38,109 bases of DNA, taken from NCBI GenBank assembly GCA_902762655.1, contig CACWOZ010000019.1:1-38109 (forward strand). Direction: 5' to 3'. This stretch comes from an uncultured Bacteroidia bacterium. GTDB taxonomy: Bacteria; Bacteroidota; Bacteroidia; Bacteroidales; UBA932. Made by a program: the position numbers and the translations under genes. Shown here in pieces: positions 1 to 9,331 of the stretch; the stretch's first letter is position 1, and every line of letters begins with the position of its first letter. The notes beneath the pieces were generated by a model. The model did no database searches. It was not told where the DNA came from and saw only the letters and a program-made list of their open reading frames with translations.

Positions 1-1766
1 GAATTCGCCGTAGCCACCAATGAGGAAGCTCGTCCGCAGGTAATATCAATCGTCGCGGCCTGAACTGTGCAGTTTTCAATATGTACCCGGGCTTCGCTGT
101 CAGTAGCATTCACCGTAGAGAAACCAACCAGCGCCGCCACCTGGACAGCAGTAGCACCCGCTTTGGTATTGCTGCCACTGCCACCGGTAATGTTCAGGGT
201 AACATTGCAATTCTTAATGAGCGTATTATGTATTAACTCATCAAAAGCATCTTCCAACTTATTCGGTCCTGCAAAGGCAAAACCGGCGATTCCGCCCAAT
301 GCCAGACGCTTGTTGTCCGTTGCCGTTCCGTTACTGGTCAACTTGCCCGAAATAGTGATATTCTCAACGGTAGAACCATAGCAGATTGTTCCTGCCAGAA
401 TGCCGGCATCTGCAGCAGCATTCGCTGCCGCACCGTAGGTTACGTCCACATTGGTAAATTTAAGATTCTTGATGGTTGCCTGGCGGATGGCCCCGAAGAA
501 GCCATAGGTTTTTCCGTTGTCCAACGTAACGGTCGGGTTGAAGTTCTGAATCTCGTTTCCCTTACCATCGAACGTGCCACGGAATTGCTTTCCGGGGACG
601 CAAGTATTGTTACCATTGCCCGTCGTTTTAGTTCCTGTATGGTCAAAGCCGATGGGCTTCCAGTCCACTCCGTCCAGGTCGATATTCGTGGTGAGCTCGT
701 AATGGGCGCAAGTAGCGGAGAAAGCGGAGGGTTTTCCGGAAGAATAGCCGCTGGAAGGGTCCTCGGAAATAGACAACTCTGCCAGTTTATGGAGATCGGC
801 CAGAGAAGAAAGCTGGTAAGGATGCTCCTCGGAGCCGTCGCCGCCGGAGAAGAAGCCAGGAAGAGCCACTCCGTGGACAGGCAGCACCTTGCCGCGGGCC
901 ATGGTGTAGCTGGCGTTACGGGTCATTTTCTGATAAGGCTCATACTCGTGAACTTTATTCACGTCATTCCAAGCGCCCTTACCATAAATGAACTGAAGTT
1001 CCATGTCTTCCATGTCGCCGGCAGGAACAAAGATATAGTAATCTACAAAAGCCGAATTGTCAAGTTTATGGGTGGCGTAACTTGCCGCCTCATAGCAAGG
1101 CACGTCGTTATCTTCACCGTCCTTGACCGTGAGCGCGCCCAGCACCGGCAGCGAGGTGGCACTGGTGCCATCCCAGGTAATGGTACCCGTACCGGAGAGT
1201 GACAGCGAAGTATTCTTGACTTTCACCTTGGTAAGGGTTTCACCGTCGGCGCGGGTAGCCTTTGCCTGGACCCAGACGATAGAACCCAGTTGCTTGAAAT
1301 TACAGACCGGGTTAGCCTGGCCTGCGGGGATGATGCCCGCCATAGGAAGTTTGTTGCCGGAGTCGGCCGCGATGGCGGACGGCACGGTAATGGACACCGT
1401 ACCGGCATCGATCGTGAAGAATTCGGACGGATAATAGGCGTGGGCCAGACCTTCGTTAATTTCAACTGGTGTGCTCACGGGCACAAACTTGGAACCGTCG
1501 TACTCATACTCGGCGCTTGTGCCGCCTGTGGGTTCGTAAACCAGCACCTTGTCGCCCGAATTCCAGGTGACGGCGCCGGAAGTAAGGTTGATGTCGGCTT
1601 TGGTCACGTCTTCAGTAGAAGCGCCAAAGCTCACAAGATAGCGAGAAGCATCCCACTCAGTCTGGTTGACCGGCTCTACTTCTTCGAGGACATTCTGCTC
1701 CTTGCTGCAAGATGCAACCAGGGCAAGGCCAGCCATCAGGCCCCAGATTTTAACAGACGTTTTCAT
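1..1766 (-). CDS. Fimbrillin-like / GLUG-repeat surface lipoprotein (C-terminus beyond window)
   Basis: The frame is open from an ATG at 1766 to the window edge without a stop, about 588 residues, so the C-terminus lies outside. The N-terminus (MKTSVKIWGLMAGLALVASC) is a lipoprotein signal with lipobox VASC. The next residues, SKEQN, are the Lys/acidic kind seen in Bacteroidota surface-export signals. Residues to about 290 form a fimbrillin-like domain with the same landmarks as the two large lipoproteins upstream (GNKLPM.GIIPAG, a LGSIVWV segment, Y.FVPAG). From about residue 300 a GGDGSEEHPYQLSSLADL stretch starts a region of Gly/Asn-rich GLUG-like repeats (DGVDWKPIG, FRGTFDGKGNEIQN, GFFGAI). 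It starts 1 nt after the small gene at 1768-1926, so the two are probably translationally coupled. It is likely a cell-surface binding or adhesion protein. The ligand is unknown, and an enzymatic domain could lie in the missing part. Confidence 0.85.
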   Translation of the reverse strand, partial: MKTSVKIWGLMAGLALVASCSKEQNVLEEVEPVNQTEWDASRYLVSFGASTEDVTKADINLTSGAVTWNSGDKVLVYEPTGGTSAEYEYDGSKFVPVSTPVEINEGLAHAYYPSEFFTIDAGTVSITVPSAIAADSGNKLPMAGIIPAGQANPVCNFKQLGSIVWVQAKATRADGETLTKVKVKNTSLSLSGTGTITWDGTSATSLPVLGALTVKDGEDNDVPCYEAASYATHKLDNSAFVDYYIFVPAGDMEDMELQFIYGKGAWNDVNKVHEYEPYQKMTRNASYTMARGKVLPVHGVALPGFFSGGDGSEEHPYQLSSLADLHKLAELSISEDPSSGYSSGKPSAFSATCAHYELTTNIDLDGVDWKPIGFDHTGTKTTGNGNNTCVPGKQFRGTFDGKGNEIQNFNPTVTLDNGKTYGFFGAIRQATIKNLKFTNVDVTYGAAANAAADAGILAGTICYGSTVENITISGKLTSNGTATDNKRLALGGIAGFAFAGPNKLEDAFDELIHNTLIKNCNVTLNITGGSGSNTKAGATAVQVAALVGFSTVNATDSEARVHIENCTVQAATIDITCGRASSLVATAN

Positions 1767-1767
1767 A

Positions 1768-1926
1768 CTAGATTACCCCTCCCCAGTTGCTGAAGTCATC
1801 GGGTAAAATGCTCATCTTCTCCGTGTTGGAATCCACGTTGTTGGAGCCTGCCAGAATTTGCTGAGGGCACATCAGGGTTACCGATTCTGCCTCAGGAGAC
1901 ATGTAAAGTTCTTTTTTCATTTTCAT
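1768..1926 (-). CDS. Small 52-residue protein of an unnamed Bacteroidales type
   Basis: ATG at 1926 and TAG at 1768-1770 give a 52-residue protein starting MKMKKELYMSPEAESVTL, with a mid-protein ILAGSN and an acidic C-terminus ending DDFSNWGGVI. It has no signal peptide or membrane segment. It sits 30 nt after the stop of the EEP lipoprotein and 1 nt before the next lipoprotein start, in line with the operon. From memory, many Bacteroidales encode small proteins of this pattern (a YxxPE-like start, an L-x-x-S/G-S turn and a DxxxWG-like tail) beside surface lipoproteins. I know no assigned function. A second in-frame ATG two codons in (MKKELY) is an equally plausible start. The main evidence that it is real is the tight spacing on both sides and the family-like pattern. 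Confidence 0.7.
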   Translation of the reverse strand: MKMKKELYMSPEAESVTLMCPQQILAGSNNVDSNTEKMSILPDDFSNWGGVI

Positions 1927-1956
1927 AGTATTACATTATTATATGATTAAATATTT

Positions 1957-4900
1957 TTATAATTCAATGTCCACCAGGATGGGACGGTGGTCAGAGGGGC
2001 TCCAGAAAGAGGAAATACCCGTTTCCACAAGATTGTACGTCCAACTATCGTTTACAATGATGACACGCTTTATTTTGGGCATGAGCTTGGGAGAGACATA
2101 AACATGGTCTTTCCGGTCTTTGGCGTTCTTGGTGGTAGAGCAGAATGTGTCCGCTTCACCGGCATTCCAAAACTCATAGACGGCATCCTTGAGGTCGGTA
2201 TTATCCAGGAGGTACTGCTGGGGGGCAAAGGCAATATTGGACGGCGTGGCACCCGTGAACCAGCAGTCCTGAGGAGAATTGCTGTTGAAGTCTCCAATCA
2301 GCACCCAGCTATCTTCGGAAGCGTACGTACTATTTTTGACCGTCTGGTTAAGGATCTCTTCCATCTCGGCCAGACGCTTGTTGTCCGCCTCAACCTGTTC
2401 TTCGTTCGACTCGTTGTGATTGCCCGCGCCGGATTTGTGCGGATAAGGATGTACAGTCACGATATTGAGTCTGGTTCCGTTCACCGTTATTTGGAAATGG
2501 CCGGCACCGTGGGTGAGGTTTGTTTTTATTTTCTGAACCTGGCTGAAGTCATTTTTGGCGGTGACTTCCTGCGGATAGCGGGTGGTCGTACGTCCGCTCA
2601 CTTTAGCGTAATTGTGGCCATAACGGCTTGCAAGGGCCGCCCATTTGCTGGCCTGTACGGGTTTGCTGTCATAACCGGAATCGGGTATCCATGTGTCTGC
2701 TTCGGTCTCGTAATTACTCTCCGACTCACACCAGACGCAGATGTCGGGGTCGTACTTCTTCACAAAAGCCACGAAGTTGTCGAAGTTGTTGCCCTGGTCC
2801 CACCACATGCCGTTCTGGATGTTCCAGTACAGGATGCGGAGGTTGCCTTTCTTCTCGGTTCCTGGCACCTTGGTAACCGTGATATTGTCAACCCAGATGC
2901 CCACCGCGGAGCCGGAAGCTGTAACGCTGCGGAAGTCCACCGTGGTGGCATCCGTTGCGCCCAGGATGGTCACTTCCACCCTGTGCCAGGTCTTAACCGC
3001 ATCTGCGGAAGTTGCCGGGGTCATAAGGTTGTCATTGAAGACGGCCTCTGCATACGTGTTTTTGTACTGATAGGTCTTGGTGGCCGTGGCTACGCCGTCA
3101 ATGGTGCAGGATTCGAAATGTCCGCCGTTGTGAATCTGGAACTGGATGCCCTTGGTGTTGTCCGTCTGCATGCACACATCGAAGCTGAGTTTCACGTCAC
3201 AAGTGCCTTCCACGTTCCTGAAGAAGGGGGTCTTCATCACACCGCGCTTGGTTTCGGCCGTGCCAAGGGCCAACACGCCCTGGTATTCCTGCCCGCGGTA
3301 GAGGATGGTCCAGTCTGTGAGATTACGGCTGGTGAAATAGGAATCCGTGAGCACATGAGAGCTCGCCACCGTAGCATCTTTCACATCATTCCATGTGTCG
3401 GACTGCATGTAGCCGGTTCCGGCAACATCGTATGCAACCTTGGTATATGCACGGGCATAGCCTTCGCGCGTACGCCCATCAGTCGTACCAATAGACGAAG
3501 CATCCGGGGCATAGCCAAAGCTGCTGCTGCCGCCCATGATGTTGCCGCCCCAGACAAAGTTGTCGAAGCCCTCGAAGAAAATCACGTTTTCATCTGCCTC
3601 CCATACTATATCAGGAGCATAAACGCTACCTGCGGTAATCTCTCCGGGTGTAAGCGTCTTATGCATCACCTGATGATCATCCGTGACAGCTGTAATTTCC
3701 AGACCACTTGAATAGTTGCCCGGGGCAATAAAGACAGGAATCTTGGTTCCGCCGCCCAGTTGCACGAAACTTCCATTGTTAGTACAGTTGATAACTGCTT
3801 CCGGAAGCGATTCTTTGGGAGAGAATGCGCTTGATGCATAGGAATAGTCCGCCCTGCCGCTGAGGGTTTCTCCGCCCATGGCGCGGATTTTCACGGATGC
3901 CAGTTTTACGGAGCCCACCATATTGAGGTTTACCAGAGCGATGGCGTCCTTGAAAGAAAGGACATTACCTGTTGCTACGGCATACTTTGCATAACGGGGA
4001 TAGTTTTCGAAATCGGCCTTGGTTCCTTCGTAGAACTGAGAGAATGGCATCACCACATCTTTGTCCGGAGTGTCGCCGTAAAGGCCCAGGCTTTCACCCT
4101 TAACGAGATAGGCCTCATACGTCCCGCCCGGATTTTCATCCACCTCAATGTAAGTCTCTCCTCCCTTGTTGGTAAGGACAGGATACTCGGTGCCGTTAAC
4201 ATAAACAGAATAACCGCTGAAGGAATCGCCGGTATACCCCAGGGCATTGCGGATGGCACTGCCGGCAGAGGGAATGTCCACGAAGAAAAGCACCTTGCCT
4301 CCCTCGACGGCAATGGGCTCACCCTTTGCCGATATACCGGTATTGTAACCGTTTACGGCCCAGGCGATGGGCAGCACTTTGTTCCGCTCCAGATTCAAGG
4401 TGCTGTTTCTGGTGATTTTGGTATAGGGTTTGAAATGAGCGGCTTCCTCCTGGAAATTCACCGTAATGGAGAGGCCTTCCATGCTGCCCGCAGGCGCAAA
4501 GAGGAAGAATTCTGCCGGAACAGAGGTGCTCAGGGTTTTGGAGCAGGCCACTTCGATGGTCTTGCCGCCGTCCAGAGGATCCAGAGAAGGGGTTTCACCG
4601 CTCCAGTTTACCTGAGCCTTGCCGGTGAGGGCCAACGACGTGTTTTCCATCACCACGCTCGAGAGGGTCTCCTCCTTACCGGCAACAGCCGTAAGTTTTA
4701 CCCAGATGATGGATCCCAGGCTCTTGAAGGTCCCCTCCCTACGCACTTTTCCGGAAGGAATGCCGCCGGCGGGAATGATGCCGCCCATGGGCAGTTTGTT
4801 TCCCGGATCTGCCGTTACAGACTCCGGCATGGTAAGTGAGACCTTTCCCGCAGACACGGAATAGGCAGCTGCCGGATAATAGGCATATGCCGCATTGGTA

Positions 4901-5208
4901 CCGATTTCCATCGGTGTGCTTTCGGGTTCGAAGTATGTTCCGTTGTAGGTGTAGGTGGCCGATGCTCCGGTTGCCGGGACATATACCAGCACATCGTCTC
5001 CGTCGTTCCAAGTAATTGCCCCACTGGAAAAATCAATAGTTGCCTTAGTATCAGCATCTTCGGTTTGCATGGTAAAGCCTGTTAGATAGTTGGCAGCGTC
5101 CCTGTCGGCCCATTTGTCTTCGGGGCCGACTTTTTCCGTCGCTTTTTCACAGGCGGCCAACAAGAGGGCCAGCGAAGCAACTATCAGAAGAAATGATGTC
5201 TTTTTCAT
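1957..5208 (-). CDS. Surface lipoprotein: fimbrillin-like domain + C-terminal endonuclease/exonuclease/phosphatase domain
   Basis: 1083 residues. The N-terminus has a lipoprotein signal with lipobox LAAC (Cys20) followed by EKATEK. Residues about 30-290 are the fimbrillin-like domain shared with its neighbours (GNKLPMGGIIPAG, NWSGETPSL). Residues about 540-780 (from FFEGFDNFVWGG) look like a beta-sandwich or carbohydrate-binding-type segment ending in IWVDNITV. Residues about 787-1083 are an EEP-fold domain with the family motifs: LRILYWNIQNG, an acidic CES after DICVW, GDFNSNS near 973 and SDHRPILVDIEL at the C-terminus. The EEP fold covers phosphodiesterases acting on nucleic acids, sphingomyelin and inositol phosphates. 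The substrate here cannot be told from the motifs. The gene starts 3 nt after the stop of the DUF4886 lipoprotein, so they are co-transcribed. It is probably anchored on the outer membrane surface and working outside the cell. Confidence 0.9.
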   Translation of the reverse strand: MKKTSFLLIVASLALLLAACEKATEKVGPEDKWADRDAANYLTGFTMQTEDADTKATIDFSSGAITWNDGDDVLVYVPATGASATYTYNGTYFEPESTPMEIGTNAAYAYYPAAAYSVSAGKVSLTMPESVTADPGNKLPMGGIIPAGGIPSGKVRREGTFKSLGSIIWVKLTAVAGKEETLSSVVMENTSLALTGKAQVNWSGETPSLDPLDGGKTIEVACSKTLSTSVPAEFFLFAPAGSMEGLSITVNFQEEAAHFKPYTKITRNSTLNLERNKVLPIAWAVNGYNTGISAKGEPIAVEGGKVLFFVDIPSAGSAIRNALGYTGDSFSGYSVYVNGTEYPVLTNKGGETYIEVDENPGGTYEAYLVKGESLGLYGDTPDKDVVMPFSQFYEGTKADFENYPRYAKYAVATGNVLSFKDAIALVNLNMVGSVKLASVKIRAMGGETLSGRADYSYASSAFSPKESLPEAVINCTNNGSFVQLGGGTKIPVFIAPGNYSSGLEITAVTDDHQVMHKTLTPGEITAGSVYAPDIVWEADENVIFFEGFDNFVWGGNIMGGSSSFGYAPDASSIGTTDGRTREGYARAYTKVAYDVAGTGYMQSDTWNDVKDATVASSHVLTDSYFTSRNLTDWTILYRGQEYQGVLALGTAETKRGVMKTPFFRNVEGTCDVKLSFDVCMQTDNTKGIQFQIHNGGHFESCTIDGVATATKTYQYKNTYAEAVFNDNLMTPATSADAVKTWHRVEVTILGATDATTVDFRSVTASGSAVGIWVDNITVTKVPGTEKKGNLRILYWNIQNGMWWDQGNNFDNFVAFVKKYDPDICVWCESESNYETEADTWIPDSGYDSKPVQASKWAALASRYGHNYAKVSGRTTTRYPQEVTAKNDFSQVQKIKTNLTHGAGHFQITVNGTRLNIVTVHPYPHKSGAGNHNESNEEQVEADNKRLAEMEEILNQTVKNSTYASEDSWVLIGDFNSNSPQDCWFTGATPSNIAFAPQQYLLDNTDLKDAVYEFWNAGEADTFCSTTKNAKDRKDHVYVSPKLMPKIKRVIIVNDSWTYNLVETGISSFWSPSDHRPILVDIEL

Positions 5209-5211
5209 CGT

Positions 5212-8200
5212 CTAATCCGCAAATGTTATATTGGTTGTATTAAGGGTTGTATTGCTTGCATATTTTTCTCCCGCATACTGGAAATAGTTCTCGGCCGTAA
5301 GGGTAACGAGCGCATCCTTGGTCTTGCCGATTTTTCCGCTCACGGAGCAGCCGCTGAATTTGGCTGTCTTCTGGCATCGGCCATAGAGGACACCGTTGTA
5401 GGTCTGGTCTCCGTCCGGATTCACGGCATTGGAAATGATGCTGGCGCCCAGGCTTGCGCAGTTCTTGATTGTCACATTGTTGTGGTTCACAAGACAGATG
5501 ACACCTGCGACGGAACACCCGCCGACGCTTTCAAGATCACCCCGGTTAATACACCCGTCAAGCGTACAGCCGTCATTGGCGATGCAGGTTATGTTCGCCC
5601 AGCGGAAATTGGTCTGTGTGCCACTGTGAAGCACATTTCCGGTATTCTCACAGTTTTTCAGATAGCCATAGCGGTTAAGGGCTGCAGCGATAGCCGATGT
5701 ACGCCCTGCAGTACTATAGATATTGGCCGTATTACGGCAGCCGTTCAGGGTTGTAAGCGTCTGGTTGTTGGCGTTTGTAATGAAGCCCACAATGCCACCA
5801 AGATGGACGCCGTTGCCACCATTACCCACGTTTGCACCGGAGGAATATGGATTCTCCTTTGTGCCAATCTGCCCTGCATTGAGCAGGTTTTTCAGAGTTG
5901 CAGGCGAGGATGGCATCACCATGCCGGCCATGGAGCCTGTGAGAACGCGGCCAGCAGCCGTATTGTTGGGAATTGAAGCCGTGGCGCCGCCGGTGATGGG
6001 CGCGTAGTTTTTCACATTGTCCACGGTAGCGCCTTGAATAAGGCCGGCAAGTACGCCGAACACGCCGGAAACATCAGTTGAGATGTTCAGGGAGCAACTG
6101 CTTTCAAAGGTGAGATTCTTCACGGTGGCGCCATCTCCTATGACCCCGAAGAAACCCCAGCACTTGGAGGCATCCGCCGGCGTGAAGTTCATATGGAGGT
6201 TACGGATAGAGTGGTTCCCGCCATCGAATATGCCGGTAAATGCTGTCCCGGTAAGCGCCAGGCTGGTGGCCGTCCATGTGGACATGGTTGCATTGCCGAT
6301 AGGTGTCCAGTCAACCACGGAGGAACAGTCGATATCGGCCGTCAGTGTAACGTGGGCGGTATATGCTGAAACGTCACCGCTATTCACCCTGCTTGCGAAA
6401 TCCAGCAGTTCCGCCAAGTTGGAGATACTTAACTCATAGGATGGCGTGGGATTCACCTCCGCGCTCATGTCTGTTACCGTATAAGGATTGGCAATGGCAT
6501 AACGGGCTGCCTTAAGCGCCAACGGAGCGTTGTACTGCGTCACCGGTGTTCCCACATTGGGATAATAGGTGTTGCCGTCCAGCTTTTCGTTGTTATGGTT
6601 GGGGCCGATAATAGTCTCAAACACAGTGCAGGATGCACCGTAGCGGGCCAGGCCGAAATCCATATGGTATCCGTCGCGAGTAAGGCCCATGCTGTTGTTG
6701 GCCCAGCTTGTGCGCAGGTTCTGGAGCATGGCGCCCGTGGAGATGACTCCGTCAAAACCGCATTCGGTGACAGCGCTCTGCCCCTGGGCGGCAATCACGG
6801 GCCACATGGTATCCGTGTCCGTGAAGGGCTTGGAAACGTTCTGGGCCTTGGAAAGGTCGTGGTAGGCCTGGGACAGGATGTAGTAATACTTGGGAGAAGC
6901 CCCGCGCGCAGTCTGATTTTCCTTGAGTTTGTCCAGGAGGCCGTCAAGGGCTGCTTTCTCCTCACTTGTCCACCCCCAGGCAAGCTGCCTTCCGGTATGC
7001 TCCTGGATGGTGATGATGTCCCAGTTGGCGCTGCTTGCCACCAGTTCCAGACTCTTTCCGGAAACATCCGTCCATGAGGTGGCTCCAGGATTACACATAT
7101 AACAATGGAAATCAGTAGCGGTTCCATAACCGCTGTTGTATTCAGGAATGGTACGTCCGCCGTAGTACATATGCACCAGCTGCACATCATCTATTCCAGC
7201 AGCGTCCAGGATACCGGGCAGGTGCTCCACGGCGTCCTTGGTAAAGCTGTTGCCGATAAAGAAGATTCTCAAGCCGGCCGGCACATCGAAGGAAGGGTCG
7301 GCAGGGGCCGCGCCTGTTGCGATGTCAATGGTAATGGTATTGTAGCCGGAGCCTTGGCTGTTCATCTGTTTCCCCAAATAGCCCACTTTGTTGGCCTCGG
7401 TGAATACATCCCATTCTGTAGTACCGCCATTGTAAGCACCCACACGGCCGGATGCACGGCCTCCGTCAAAAACGGCCGCCTGGTTCACATAGCCGAAGAA
7501 GACACCACGGCTGGCATGGTCTGTGACCACTTCTCCATAGTTCTCCAGGTTCCTGTACGTTCCCGCGTTGGGGAGACACATGATGCCTCCTACAGGAGCG
7601 TTGGTGGTGGAAGTGATATTTCCGTAATTCTTGCATGCAGACATGCCGGAGTTGTTGGTAATAAAGCATACAATTCCGCCAAGGCGCGCTGCGCCGGAAG
7701 TGGGCATCGTATTGAGCTGGTTACCTCTATTCTCGCAGTCATTGATATCCGTGTTACGGTTGGCGGCCCCCACGATGCCCGCCGTACGGCCCGCCTGGGA
7801 GTTCAGGTCTCCGTAGTTGTTGCAGGAAGATACGGCAATCCGTTTGTCACTACCGGAATTCGCATTGGTAAAGCCTACGATGCCGGCCACGTGGATGGCA
7901 TTGGCGTTGCCTGCGGTGTTGGCCGTATTGGTAACGTTAATCTCTCCCCTGTTGTGCACGCTGTCAATGGTAATGTCCTTAGTATCGGCATAGCAAGCGC
8001 CAATCAGGGCCATATGCACCAAACCGGTGGCCCCGCCGCTATAGGTCATGGGCGCATAGCTGGTGACATCCCGTACTTCCGCACCATCCACCACGCCGGC
8101 AATCATACCTGCGCTGAGGGAAACATTACCGGACACCGTGAGGGAGCAATTGTCCTCTATTACAAAATTCTGAACGACTGCGCCGGGAGCCAGGTAGCCG

Positions 8201-9327
8201 AACATACCATAATGCTTGCCGGCAACGGTCTCGTTACATACCAGATGAAGGTTCTTGATGTGGTAGGCATTGCCGTCAAACTTTCCCGTGAAAGGATTGC
8301 CTTCGCTGATGGTTGGTATGGAGGAATTCCAGGGTGCCGTTACGTATCCAACTGGCACATAGTCGTTTACTCCGTCAAAGTCTATATCGTTCAGGAGGTT
8401 CACCCAGCCCTCGGCATTTTCCCATTCGGCAGTGGATTCGCCGGCGTTCACGGCTGCGGCAAAGGCTTTGAAATCAGCCGCAGTGGCAATGCCCTTAGGC
8501 TGTTTGCCGTTTACGTCCAGGCTGATGGATAGCACCTTATTCCGCGCCAGGCTCAGCGTGCCGGTACGGGCATATTTGACTTCCGATTTATATCCGGCAA
8601 CTTCCTGCAAAGAGAACGTGAGTTCAAGATTCTCCTGCTCTCCGGCCGGAACAAAGAGATAGAATTCCGCCGGGGTAGAGGTGGTGAGGGTTTTGGAACA
8701 TGCAACATCAATTGTCTTGTCTCCGTCCAGGGCGCCCAGAGAAGGGGTTTCGCCGCTCCAGTTAACCTCCGCATCTCCGGTAAGAGAGAGCGACGAGTTT
8801 TCTATATGGACATTGGTAACAGTGCCTTCCTTCCCTTCCACAGCCGTAAGCTTAAGCAAAACCATGGAACCCAGGCTCTTGAAGGTGCCCGTCCTTTTCC
8901 CTGCCGGAATGACACCGCCCATGGGCAACTTGTTGCCAGGGTCCGCCACTACAGAGGCGGGCATGGTAAGGGTCACAGTTCCGGCGCTGATGGAATATGC
9001 ATCGGCGGGATAATAGGCGTAAGCCATACCATCACCTATTTCAAGCGGGTGCTCGGGATCTACCGGGACAAAAACTCCTCCTTGGTATTTATACTGGCCA
9101 GATTTACCAGTTTCCGGAACATACACCAGCACATGGTCATCGTCTGTCCATGAAATAGCTCCGCTGGTGAAATTAATGCTGGCCTTGGTTGCCATGGATT
9201 CTATGCCCATGGAGAAACTCTTAAGATAATGAGAATCTTCCGGGGACAAAGTGTTTTCCTCCGGTTTTGCGCAGCCGATGGCCAGAAGCGCTGCAATAAG
9301 CGTAAGATACAAACTTGTTCTTTTCAT
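5212..9327 (-). CDS. Giant surface lipoprotein: fimbrillin-like domain, GLUG repeats, DUF4886 (SGNH-like) domain, GLUG repeats
   Basis: 1371 residues. Lipoprotein signal with lipobox AIGC (Cys19), then AKPEEN, an acidic sequence compatible with surface export. Residues about 25-275 are the same fimbrillin-like domain as in the neighbouring lipoproteins. About 290-670 is a first GLUG-like repeat region (FTGKFDGNAYHIKNL, YGMFGYLA, GIVGF, repeated NYG/NRG turns). About 685-950 is a DUF4886 domain related to SGNH hydrolases: RIFFIGNSF carries the candidate nucleophile Ser, followed by YYGG, IQEHTGRQ and DGYHMDFGLARYG with a candidate Asp-His pair. About 966-1371 is a second GLUG-like region (FTGIFDGGNHSIRNL, WGFFGVIG). 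The enzyme is therefore inserted between two repeat arrays. The gene starts 4 nt after the stop of the GDPD gene. The substrate is unknown; SGNH enzymes often remove acyl or acetyl esters. Confidence 0.88.
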   Translation of the reverse strand: MKRTSLYLTLIAALLAIGCAKPEENTLSPEDSHYLKSFSMGIESMATKASINFTSGAISWTDDDHVLVYVPETGKSGQYKYQGGVFVPVDPEHPLEIGDGMAYAYYPADAYSISAGTVTLTMPASVVADPGNKLPMGGVIPAGKRTGTFKSLGSMVLLKLTAVEGKEGTVTNVHIENSSLSLTGDAEVNWSGETPSLGALDGDKTIDVACSKTLTTSTPAEFYLFVPAGEQENLELTFSLQEVAGYKSEVKYARTGTLSLARNKVLSISLDVNGKQPKGIATAADFKAFAAAVNAGESTAEWENAEGWVNLLNDIDFDGVNDYVPVGYVTAPWNSSIPTISEGNPFTGKFDGNAYHIKNLHLVCNETVAGKHYGMFGYLAPGAVVQNFVIEDNCSLTVSGNVSLSAGMIAGVVDGAEVRDVTSYAPMTYSGGATGLVHMALIGACYADTKDITIDSVHNRGEINVTNTANTAGNANAIHVAGIVGFTNANSGSDKRIAVSSCNNYGDLNSQAGRTAGIVGAANRNTDINDCENRGNQLNTMPTSGAARLGGIVCFITNNSGMSACKNYGNITSTTNAPVGGIMCLPNAGTYRNLENYGEVVTDHASRGVFFGYVNQAAVFDGGRASGRVGAYNGGTTEWDVFTEANKVGYLGKQMNSQGSGYNTITIDIATGAAPADPSFDVPAGLRIFFIGNSFTKDAVEHLPGILDAAGIDDVQLVHMYYGGRTIPEYNSGYGTATDFHCYMCNPGATSWTDVSGKSLELVASSANWDIITIQEHTGRQLAWGWTSEEKAALDGLLDKLKENQTARGASPKYYYILSQAYHDLSKAQNVSKPFTDTDTMWPVIAAQGQSAVTECGFDGVISTGAMLQNLRTSWANNSMGLTRDGYHMDFGLARYGASCTVFETIIGPNHNNEKLDGNTYYPNVGTPVTQYNAPLALKAARYAIANPYTVTDMSAEVNPTPSYELSISNLAELLDFASRVNSGDVSAYTAHVTLTADIDCSSVVDWTPIGNATMSTWTATSLALTGTAFTGIFDGGNHSIRNLHMNFTPADASKCWGFFGVIGDGATVKNLTFESSCSLNISTDVSGVFGVLAGLIQGATVDNVKNYAPITGGATASIPNNTAAGRVLTGSMAGMVMPSSPATLKNLLNAGQIGTKENPYSSGANVGNGGNGVHLGGIVGFITNANNQTLTTLNGCRNTANIYSTAGRTSAIAAALNRYGYLKNCENTGNVLHSGTQTNFRWANITCIANDGCTLDGCINRGDLESVGGCSVAGVICLVNHNNVTIKNCASLGASIISNAVNPDGDQTYNGVLYGRCQKTAKFSGCSVSGKIGKTKDALVTLTAENYFQYAGEKYASNTTLNTTNITFAD

Positions 9328-9331
9328 AGCT

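Noticed and set aside
1987-3711. Long plus-strand ORF (574 codons) opposite the EEP lipoprotein
   Set aside because: The minus-strand frame has a signal peptide, domain motifs and operon spacing. The plus-strand product has no recognisable features and arises from the GC-rich antisense frame.
7105-8532. 475-codon plus-strand ORF opposite the DUF4886 lipoprotein
   Set aside because: Antisense shadow of the repeat-rich gene; repetitive Gly/His/Val content without motifs.
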